Shown here: piece after piece, positions 1 to 5,968 of the stretch | How positions within the stretch are numbered: position 1 is the first letter of the stretch | Layout: every line of letters begins with the position of its first letter | Source of the DNA: an uncultured Lachnobacterium sp. | Lineage (GTDB): Bacteria > Bacillota > Clostridia > Lachnospirales > Lachnospiraceae | Assembly (NCBI GenBank): GCA_900549895.1 | Contig: URQG01000127.1 | Coordinates: forward strand, 1 to 5,968 | DNA length: 5,968 nucleotides | Direction: 5' to 3' | Notes under the pieces: generated by a model | Told to the model about the DNA's origin: nothing | Seen by the model: the letters and a program-made list of their open reading frames with translations, nothing else | Databases searched by the model: none | Made by a program: the position numbers and the translations under genes

Positions 1-23
1 ACTGTCAACTTAACCGTTATCAT

Positions 24-30
24 AAAGGAG
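24..30 (+). promoter_or_regulatory. Ribosome binding site of the AraC-type regulator
   Basis: AAAGGAG lies 6 nt before the ATG at 37, an almost ideal Shine-Dalgarno site and spacing for a Firmicute. It decides the start: the same frame is open, without a stop, back to position 1, so a longer protein cannot be excluded from the frame alone, but this site argues for initiation at 37. No promoter can be recognised in the 36 bases available upstream. Confidence 0.8.
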
Positions 31-36
31 ATTCCT

Positions 37-774
37 ATGTTCAAAACACAATGGTATAAAGAAGAATTACAAAACAGTGATTCCGACATCAAACACCGCT
101 CGTTATCCGAAGAATATTCTTTCTTTGAGGCCGTCAAAGATGGTAACATCGAATTTGTACAACAAAACTGTCAGGAAGAAGCATTCATTAACCCGGAAGG
201 AATGGGCATCTTATCAAAAAATTTATTAACCAATCTGAAATATCATTTTGTTATTACCGTAGCACTGATTACACGCTACTGTATCGACGGAGGTATGGAA
301 ACCGAACAAGCCTACCGTTTGAGTGATTTTTACATATTGCATATGGACACCTGCCAGTCCATGAAAGAGATTTCCGAACTGCACGATGTCATGGCACTGG
401 ATTTCACCGGTAAAATGCGCCTTTTACAGAAAAATGCCGCATTATCCAAACCCATCGCCCAATGTATCGATTACATATACGCACATATCAGCTCCCGCAT
501 TACCGTAGATGAACTTGCCTCATACACAGGCCTGTCGCCAAGCTATCTCTCAAGGCTTTTTAAGCAGAATCTCGGTGTTTCGATCAGCGATTATATTCGC
601 GAAAAAAAAATCGAAAAAGCGCAGAATCTTCTACGCTTTTCCGATTTTAGCTACGTTGAGATTGCCAATTATCTGTCCTTCTCTTCGCAGAGTCATTTTA
701 TCCAGACGTTTGAGCATTATATCGGTATGACACCCAAACAATACCGAAATACCAAATACAAGAGTACCTGGTAA
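37..774 (+). CDS. AraC/XylS-family transcriptional regulator
   Basis: A 245-residue cytosolic DNA-binding regulator. The C-terminal ~105 residues form a standard AraC double helix-turn-helix. The first HTH spans about residues 156-177 (VDELASYTGLSPSYLSRLFK). A linking helix carries KIEKAQNLL. The second HTH spans about 206-227 (EIANYLSFSSQSHFIQTFEHYIG), and the family signature ends GMTPKQYR at 230-237. The N-terminal ~135 residues look mostly helical (for example NLKYHFVITVALITRYCIDGG at 66-86, then an AYRLSDFYI segment). They do not resemble the AraC cupin arm-and-barrel sensor, so the ligand cannot be read from sequence. The protein is shorter than AraC itself (about 290 residues), but short regulators of this build are, as I recall, common in Clostridia. 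The gene converges on the GH94 pair with 4 bp between stop codons. Control of that pair is plausible from position only; its promoter is not in the window. The family assignment is secure and the target is not. Confidence 0.93.
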   Translation: MFKTQWYKEELQNSDSDIKHRSLSEEYSFFEAVKDGNIEFVQQNCQEEAFINPEGMGILSKNLLTNLKYHFVITVALITRYCIDGGMETEQAYRLSDFYILHMDTCQSMKEISELHDVMALDFTGKMRLLQKNAALSKPIAQCIDYIYAHISSRITVDELASYTGLSPSYLSRLFKQNLGVSISDYIREKKIEKAQNLLRFSDFSYVEIANYLSFSSQSHFIQTFEHYIGMTPKQYRNTKYKSTW

Positions 775-778
775 TTGA

Positions 779-3475
779 TTATTTTAATACAATCCGTAAC
801 GTGTGTGCATCTTTTCCTTCCAGTTCCGAGAAAGGGATGCACACATTTTTTCCATGCATTTTCCGGTACAATTCTCCGTCAACCCACAGTTCATCAATAT
901 GATAGTCCCCATATTCCCTATGATCCGGATTCTGATATACCACCGAGAATGTCTGTCCGCGGTACGGAATCTCAGCGGAGAAATTTCCCTCAGTGTCAAA
1001 CTGTTCAAGCAGAATTTTCGGTTCCAGCATAAGATCTCCCCACAATCCATGAAATCCATAGATCTGTGTAACAACCGTCATCATGTACCAGCTGGCAGCA
1101 CCGGTCAGATAAGGATATTTTCCTTTTCCCTCCGCATCAAAATATTCCGGAAGTCCCGGATACATACGACTTACTTTCGTATCCATTGCCTGCGAAAGCA
1201 AGGTATACAACGCCTTGTATCCTTCTTTTACAAATCCTCTCTGATAGAGTGCATTGGCATACATTACCGTCATATGGGAAAACACAGCACCGTTTTCCTT
1301 TTCTCCGTATGCAAAGCCGAACATTCTTCCAAGGTCAAATTTTTCCTCTTTGAAGTCCGTGTTCAGGCGGTATCCGCCGATTTCTTTCTTATATAAATAA
1401 GCATCCGCGCTCTCTGTGATTGCCGAAACCTGTGCATCATCCGCGACATTTCCCATGATTGAGAAAACCTGACCGGTAAGCATCATTCGGATATTTCCAT
1501 CGACAACACCTTCCACCTGCCTTCCGGAATTGTCATAATAACCATTGAACCAGCCTCTGCCTTCACCGTCCTCTACCCATTCGTTCTCCCGGATAAACGT
1601 GCTGTACCAGTCTGCTTTGTCACGTAAATCCTTGACAAGTACATCGATATCCACACGAATCTTCTCGCCCGTAATGTTATGAACACAGGAGGCTGCATAT
1701 TCATTCAGTACCGCATTGCGTTTTTCCGTCGATCTATAGACTTCCGGTTTCTGTGCAATTAAGATTCCGATCTCCTTTGCAATCAAAATATCATTTTTAT
1801 GACATCTGTTTTTATAGACCTCCAATGCATCCGCCAGATCTCTTAAATTACCGATATAGGCGCAGGTAAATGCAACACTCTCACCACGTTCGTCCGCCAT
1901 ATCAAGTGCATCATTCCAATCCGCTCCCCGAAGAAGCATCGCACCATGCTCCCCTGCTTCATAAAAGGCACACAGATTCTGTAAAAGCAAATGCTCCAGG
2001 ACCGTTCCTTTATAGATGCTGCCCTCTGTGGTCTTCTGGCGCATGCCATAATCCGCATTCCACTCCGTATCTTTTTTTCGTCCGCGGCACACCTGCGGAT
2101 CCTTGAAATAAGGGATCTCTTCCTTTAAGATGCCCAAATCCCCGGTCTGATTCATGTATAACTTCGTTGTAACAAACGGCCAGAAGGCATGATCCATCCA
2201 TACTCTAGTAATGTTGTTACGATCCGCGACAAATTCACCCGGCTTATTTCCGATGATCGTGGCGTTGGTTCCGTCAAACCGCACGCCCTCAAAACTGTTA
2301 AGGATCATAGAACGGACTTCCTTGGGATCAAGGATCAGAAGCGAAAGGCAATCCTGCCACAAATCTCTCCAGCCCCTTCCGCCTCTTCCATAATCATGGT
2401 ACGGAAGAAAAGAGCAGCCATAGATTCTTCTTAAAATCGGCTGGAAACAGATCCATTTGAGATAATTATCTTCCTTCGGATCTCCCGTCTCAAATGAGAT
2501 GTTCACAAGCTGATTCCAATACGTCTTTGTTTTGGCAAACGCTTCATCCGTCTGCGCCTTTGTACGAAATGCTTCCGCCGTTCTTGTAACCTCATTCCTG
2601 CTCTCTGCCATTCCACTTACGACGATATATTCTTTTTGTGCGCCAGACTCCAGAGTTACCTCCGGGAAAGCAAATGCTCCGACTGCCTCTTTCCCATCGA
2701 ATGACGTTCCTGCTTTGCAGCCATTTTTCTTGTATGCAACTGCTTCCGGAGCGATAAACGATCCGCTTTCTCCAATAAACGATTCAACCGTCGGGAAAAA
2801 GCCTTCCGGTTTATCCCCATTCTCATCGCTTCCGAGAACATAATAAATCATATCGTTTCTCTGATGTCCACGCTCATCGAAAGAGAGAACCGGCTTACAA
2901 CAGATACCATTTTCCATTGTTTCGATGCGATGTAACAGGGAAGTAACATGTCTGTGGTCTCTTAAATTATCCGCACTTCTTCCGTATAAAGGAATTGCCG
3001 GTGTAACTGTAATTTTTCTTGCATGGTTGCTTTTGTTTGTCACTTTTACCTGCATCACTTCCGCCGTAAAACCAAGCGGTGCAAAAATGCGGACAGTCGC
3101 TTCCAGTTCGGCTTCCCCGATCGTACGCTTCACTTCCTGCCACATAAATCCCGCATCCAGTTCCGCATTCTCTTCTTTTCCAATAAATCGTTGATACTCA
3201 CACTGCGCGGATGCTCCGGTCAGTGAATAACTCTGCTCTCTGTCAACCGTGCACCAGATATTTCTGGTGCTGCGGTTGTTATGCAGATTCTCAATGCTTA
3301 CCGGTTCCAGCAAAAAATGATTCTGATCAAGTTTGCAATCTCCGCCGAAATCCTGTGTCACACTGCTCTTGATGCCCTCTTCGTTCGCAACCGGGAAGTT
3401 TAATTCGTGCTGCTGCTTTAAATGTGTAATACGAAATTCACCATTTTTACCGGTAAATTCTAATCTGTTTTTCAT
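779..3475 (-). CDS. GH94 family glycoside phosphorylase, long (~900-residue) type
   Basis: Predicted cytosolic inverting phosphorylase of 898 residues that would cleave a beta-glucoside with inorganic phosphate to give a sugar 1-phosphate. Visible order: N-terminal beta-sandwich domain (about 1-315), a linker, an (alpha/alpha)6 catalytic barrel (about 335-810) and a C-terminal beta domain. Key motifs are YGRGGRGWRDLWQD (362-375), matching the RDxxQD element of the donor-sugar site; ADWND (518-522), whose last Asp (codon 1910-1912) is the general acid by family alignment; KENGAVFSH, with the phosphate-binding His at 734; and LTG, with the phosphate-contacting Thr-Gly at 791-792. All catalytic elements are present. 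About 212 residues separate the catalytic Asp from His734, some 60 more than in the neighbouring GH94 protein. The start at 3475 was chosen over an ATG at 3505 (908 residues) because only 3475 has a good ribosome binding site. By length and motif style it may be closest to laminaribiose or beta-1,3-oligoglucan phosphorylases, but this is from memory; cellobiose or cellodextrin activity remains possible. There is no signal peptide. Confidence 0.9.
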   Translation of the reverse strand: MKNRLEFTGKNGEFRITHLKQQHELNFPVANEEGIKSSVTQDFGGDCKLDQNHFLLEPVSIENLHNNRSTRNIWCTVDREQSYSLTGASAQCEYQRFIGKEENAELDAGFMWQEVKRTIGEAELEATVRIFAPLGFTAEVMQVKVTNKSNHARKITVTPAIPLYGRSADNLRDHRHVTSLLHRIETMENGICCKPVLSFDERGHQRNDMIYYVLGSDENGDKPEGFFPTVESFIGESGSFIAPEAVAYKKNGCKAGTSFDGKEAVGAFAFPEVTLESGAQKEYIVVSGMAESRNEVTRTAEAFRTKAQTDEAFAKTKTYWNQLVNISFETGDPKEDNYLKWICFQPILRRIYGCSFLPYHDYGRGGRGWRDLWQDCLSLLILDPKEVRSMILNSFEGVRFDGTNATIIGNKPGEFVADRNNITRVWMDHAFWPFVTTKLYMNQTGDLGILKEEIPYFKDPQVCRGRKKDTEWNADYGMRQKTTEGSIYKGTVLEHLLLQNLCAFYEAGEHGAMLLRGADWNDALDMADERGESVAFTCAYIGNLRDLADALEVYKNRCHKNDILIAKEIGILIAQKPEVYRSTEKRNAVLNEYAASCVHNITGEKIRVDIDVLVKDLRDKADWYSTFIRENEWVEDGEGRGWFNGYYDNSGRQVEGVVDGNIRMMLTGQVFSIMGNVADDAQVSAITESADAYLYKKEIGGYRLNTDFKEEKFDLGRMFGFAYGEKENGAVFSHMTVMYANALYQRGFVKEGYKALYTLLSQAMDTKVSRMYPGLPEYFDAEGKGKYPYLTGAASWYMMTVVTQIYGFHGLWGDLMLEPKILLEQFDTEGNFSAEIPYRGQTFSVVYQNPDHREYGDYHIDELWVDGELYRKMHGKNVCIPFSELEGKDAHTLRIVLK
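802..851 (+). terminator. Probable intrinsic terminator of the regulator gene, inside the opposing GH94 gene
   Basis: TGTGTGCATC (802-811) and GATGCACACA (836-845) are perfect 10-bp inverted arms. The stem can extend inward by two G-T and two A-T pairs (812-815 with 832-835) and, past one mismatch, three more pairs. Six T residues follow directly (846-851). A stem followed by a T-tract, 28 bp past the regulator's stop codon, is the layout of a rho-independent terminator on the plus strand. No T-tract follows the hairpin on the minus strand, so it should not stop the GH94 transcript. It lies wholly within the last ~25 codons of the minus-strand phosphorylase. The call rests on hand pairing, without a computed folding energy. 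Confidence 0.65.
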
Positions 3476-3483
3476 TCTGAGAA

Positions 3484-3490
3484 CTCCTTT
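3484..3490 (-). promoter_or_regulatory. Ribosome binding site of the downstream GH94 gene
   Basis: On the minus strand AAAGGAG sits 8 nt before the ATG at 3475. The alternative in-frame ATG at 3505 has only ACAGG immediately against it, with no usable spacing. This supports the 898-residue product beginning MKNRLEF and leaves 52 bp between the two GH94 genes. Confidence 0.8.
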
Positions 3491-3506
3491 ACCATGTTCA
3501 TCCATC

Positions 3507-3526
3507 CTGTTTTACAAAGAAAACAG
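3507..3526 (-). other. Short AT-rich hairpin between the two GH94 genes
   Basis: Perfect 7-bp inverted repeat CTGTTTT / AAAACAG around a 6-nt loop, starting 1 nt past the upstream gene's stop codon. The stem is AT-rich and no T-tract follows on the minus strand, so it is not a convincing terminator. It could be a weak intercistronic structure affecting mRNA ends or the ratio of the two products, or it could be chance. Confidence 0.3.
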
Positions 3527-3527
3527 C

Positions 3528-5916
3528 CTACATATACAGCTTGATGCTGGTATCATCTGTCATCTTTTCCACCGGAATATAATTATCATCCATCACTTCA
3601 CCATTCACAACAAGCTTTGTACATCCGCTCTCTTTGTGATCCGGATTCACAACTTCGATATGAAGATGCTTTCCGCGGAAATCCTTCTCGATCGTAAACT
3701 GATCCCAGGCTTTCGGAATCGAAGGAGCGATGCGCAGTCCGTAGAAATCCGGACGCATACCAAGAATTCCTTCTACGCATCCTACCATCACAGTCGATGC
3801 GGTTCCGGTCAGCCAGTGCACATGCGAACGTCCGAAATGAGGACTGTCCTTGCCTTCCGTAAACTGACCGTAACAGTACGGCTCAAGCTTGCGGATCTCA
3901 GCCCGGTCATTCTGTGCGGATGGTGCATTTTCCGTAAAATACAGGAACGCACGATCACCATGTCCCATCAATGCCTCTGCGAGAATCAGCCATCCTTGTG
4001 TCTGGGAGAAGATTCCTGCATTCTCCTTCGAACCCGGATTATAGATGACAGCGAGCGCTCCGTCGAACGCATGAAGATGATATGGAGGATCCATCAGGAT
4101 TGCACCATACTCGGTGTTCAGTCTCTTATATACGTTATCCATGGATAACTCTGCCTGCTGCGGTGTGGCAAGTCCACTGATGACCGACCAGCTCTGCGGG
4201 TTTAACCACATGTTGGCTTCCGGATCCGTTCTCTTTCCGATGACCTCTCCCTGCTCGGTAAATCCGCGGATATAACGATCCTCATTCCAGCAGAGATTGT
4301 TGATCAGCGTTCCCAGCTTATCCTGTTCCTCATCCAGATAATCGATATAATGCTGATCGTTTTTATACACTGCAAACAATTTCAAAATAGACATTGCATA
4401 ATAAAACTGTAATGCAACGAAAGTAGACTCACCATCTTTTCCGAGACGCAGACAATCGTTCCAGTCTGCGTACAAGCCGGCCGGCAGCTTATGCGGTCCC
4501 AGATGCTTCATGGAGAAGTCAATCGCACGCTTCAAGTGCTCATATACCGTTCCTTCATCTTTGTTCGCAAACGGAATCACCTCATCGATAAAAGCAAGAT
4601 TTCCGGACTCCGCAATATATTTATATACGGTTGGGAACAGCCACAATGCATCATCCGCACGATATGCCGGGTGCCCCGTTTCTTTTACATAAGAAGCATC
4701 ATCCGGCGTATCCTCATGACCGGCATTATGCGTAAATTTTACAAGAGGAAGTCCGCCACCATTGTCCACCTGCGCCGATAACATAAAGCGGATCTTCTCC
4801 AGCGCCATCTCCGGTGCAAGATGAATCACGCCCTGAATATCCTGAACCGTATCACGGTATCCGTATCCGTTTCGAAGTCCGCAGTAGAAGAAGGATGCCG
4901 CACGTGACCAGATAAAGGTCATAAAGCAGTTATACGCATTCCATGTATTGATCATACTGTCAAATTCTTTACTCGGTGTCTTAACCTGGAAATGGTTCAA
5001 TTGTCCGTGCCAGTATCCGATCAGTTCTTCCAGTTCATCACTGCACTGCTTTGTCACATCCGTGTAGTGGGCAATGATTGCATCTGCTTCCTTCTTATCC
5101 TTCATTCCAACGATAAATGCGATCTCTTTTGTCTCACCCGGCTGTAAGATCATGACAGTCGATAATGCGCCGCATCCGTTCTCGTTGTAGCACATCTCAC
5201 CGGAGAGTTTTCCGTCCTCAACACCGATTGGATTGCGATACTCGCGGTATCTTCCTAAAAATGCCTCCTTGTCACCACAGTAAGAAGCAACCTGCGCACC
5301 GACCAATGCGAAGATGCGTGAGATCACGTCCTTATTGTCCACCTCATTGCCCTCCGTAACCCAGTCAAGATTTCCGTGGATAATATGGCGGATACGATCC
5401 CCCTCAAACTCTGTGCGGGTAATAAACTGCGAATACTGTAAGTTTACCTGATCCTGCTCATAGTTATTGTTGTTCGTAAACTCAGCGTATCCGGTGATCG
5501 TCAGTTCTCGTTTTACCTCTGATTTGTTGGTTACTTTCAGATTCCAGACTTCATAAGTCTGATTCAACGGGACATAGTATAATGCTTCGGAATGAATGTC
5601 ACTGTAATCCGCCATCATTTTCGTATATGCGGTACCATGATGGCACTCACTCTTATATTCTTTTAAATCCTTACCAACAGGCTGCCACGATGCCGACCAA
5701 TAATCTTTCGACTGATTGTCCCTGATGTACATATATCTTCCGGGCTGGTCAAACTGATTAAAAACATAACGCAGGATTCGTCCGTTTGCTCCTGATTTTG
5801 CGAAGCTGTATCCACCTGCATTATTTGAAATTAACGCACCATACTCCGGTGAACCGAGATAATTGGCCCAAGGTGCCGGTGTATCCGGTCTTGTGATTAC
5901 ATATTCTTTTCTCTCA
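3528..5916 (-). CDS. GH94 family glycoside phosphorylase, ~800-residue type, 5'-partial at contig end
   Basis: Predicted cytosolic phosphorylase acting on a beta-linked disaccharide with phosphate. Residue numbers here count from an artefactual ATG at 5933; the first genuine complete codon is Glu7. The true N-terminus, EYVITRPDTPAPWANYLG, matches the start of cellobiose and chitobiose phosphorylases (EYVIT, PW, NYLG, then AGGYSF), so only about nine residues are missing. Domains: beta-sandwich (about 7-300), linker, (alpha/alpha)6 barrel (about 325-735), C-terminal beta domain. Motifs: YGYRDTVQD (357-365); YADWNDCLRLG (488-498), with catalytic Asp493 (codon 4455-4457); and WLTG, with phosphate-site Thr709-Gly710. 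The odd residue is Gln644 in KENAGIFSQTQGW, where family members carry a phosphate-binding His. The acceptor-site segment WLNPQSW (576-582) differs from the IESQGF of cellobiose phosphorylase and is closer to my recollection of cellobionate phosphorylases. The substrate is therefore not assigned: cellobiose, cellobionate or a related disaccharide are all possible. It is first of a likely two-gene operon. Confidence 0.9.
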
Positions 5917-5968
5917 CTGTCTCTTATACACATCTGACGCTGCCGACGATCTTACGCGTGTAGATCTC
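5917..5968. other. Illumina Nextera adapter with i5 index (not biological)
   Basis: 5917-5935 is the 19-base Tn5 mosaic end CTGTCTCTTATACACATCT. 5936-5949 (GACGCTGCCGACGA) completes the reverse complement of the Nextera Read 1 adapter. 5950-5957 is an 8-base index, TCTTACGC (reverse complement GCGTAAGA, which I recall as Nextera XT i5 index S517). 5958-5968 (GTGTAGATCTC) is the start of the reverse-complemented P5 primer. All parts join without gaps in the expected order. Read on the minus strand it supplies the false N-terminus MCIRD plus two bases of the Ser codon. It should be trimmed and not annotated as a mobile element. Confidence 0.98.

Noticed and set aside
723..746. Inverted repeat CGGTAT / ATACCG near the end of the regulator gene, considered as a minus-strand terminator for the GH94 operon
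   Set aside because: It has only a 6-bp stem with a 12-nt loop and no following T-tract on the minus strand; it falls in the conserved GMTPKQYR codons.
803..1396. Plus-strand open frame of 197 codons
   Set aside because: It is the antisense shadow of the C-terminal part of the downstream GH94 gene, with no ribosome binding site noted and a composition typical of a reversed coding strand.
3251..3270. Perfect 8-bp inverted repeat GCACCAGA / TCTGGTGC with 4-nt loop
   Set aside because: It lies inside the GH94 coding sequence at the STRNIWC codons, has no T-tract on either strand, and is explained adequately by codon content.
3333..4148. Plus-strand open frame of 271 codons
   Set aside because: It lies antisense to both GH94 genes, spans their junction, shows no recognisable protein features, and the minus-strand frames carry clear conserved motifs.
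5917..5935. Tn5 mosaic end, which could be read as the edge of a transposon
   Set aside because: It is followed exactly by Nextera adapter, index and P5 sequence up to the window end, so it is library-preparation sequence and not a resident element.

Overview
This window carries three protein genes and ends in sequencing adapter. Base composition (roughly mid-40s % G+C by eye), AAAGGAG ribosome binding sites and the protein sequences suggest a Gram-positive anaerobe of the Clostridia. Lachnospiraceae or a related gut or rumen lineage is the best guess, by inference only. The last 52 bases (5917-5968) are an Illumina Nextera adapter with an index, so the source is probably a shotgun or metagenomic contig and the true DNA stops at about 5916.

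Layout: an AraC-type regulator lies on the plus strand at 37-774. Facing it on the minus strand is a tandem pair of GH94 glycoside phosphorylase genes. The upstream gene (3528 to beyond 5916) lacks only about its first nine codons, because the contig ends there. The downstream gene (779-3475) follows after 52 bp and has its own strong ribosome binding site, so the pair looks like one transcription unit. The regulator and the downstream phosphorylase converge with only 4 bp between their stop codons. A likely intrinsic terminator for the regulator lies inside the last codons of the phosphorylase gene. No gene-free stretch exceeds about 60 bp.

How they may work together: GH94 enzymes split beta-linked glucosides with phosphate, giving a sugar 1-phosphate and a shorter sugar, and so save ATP after uptake. 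Neither protein shows a signal peptide or membrane segment, so both should be cytosolic. They belong to clearly different GH94 subgroups. The upstream enzyme is of the compact type of about 800 residues (cellobiose, chitobiose and cellobionate phosphorylase-like). The downstream one is a longer type of about 900 residues with roughly 60 extra residues between its catalytic and phosphate-binding motifs. This suggests that the two handle different linkages or acceptors. The regulator may control the pair, but the promoter of the pair lies outside the window.

The points most worth a second look are the replacement of the usual phosphate-binding His by Gln in the upstream GH94 enzyme, the adapter-derived false start (MCIRDS) on that same protein, and the terminator embedded in the opposing gene.
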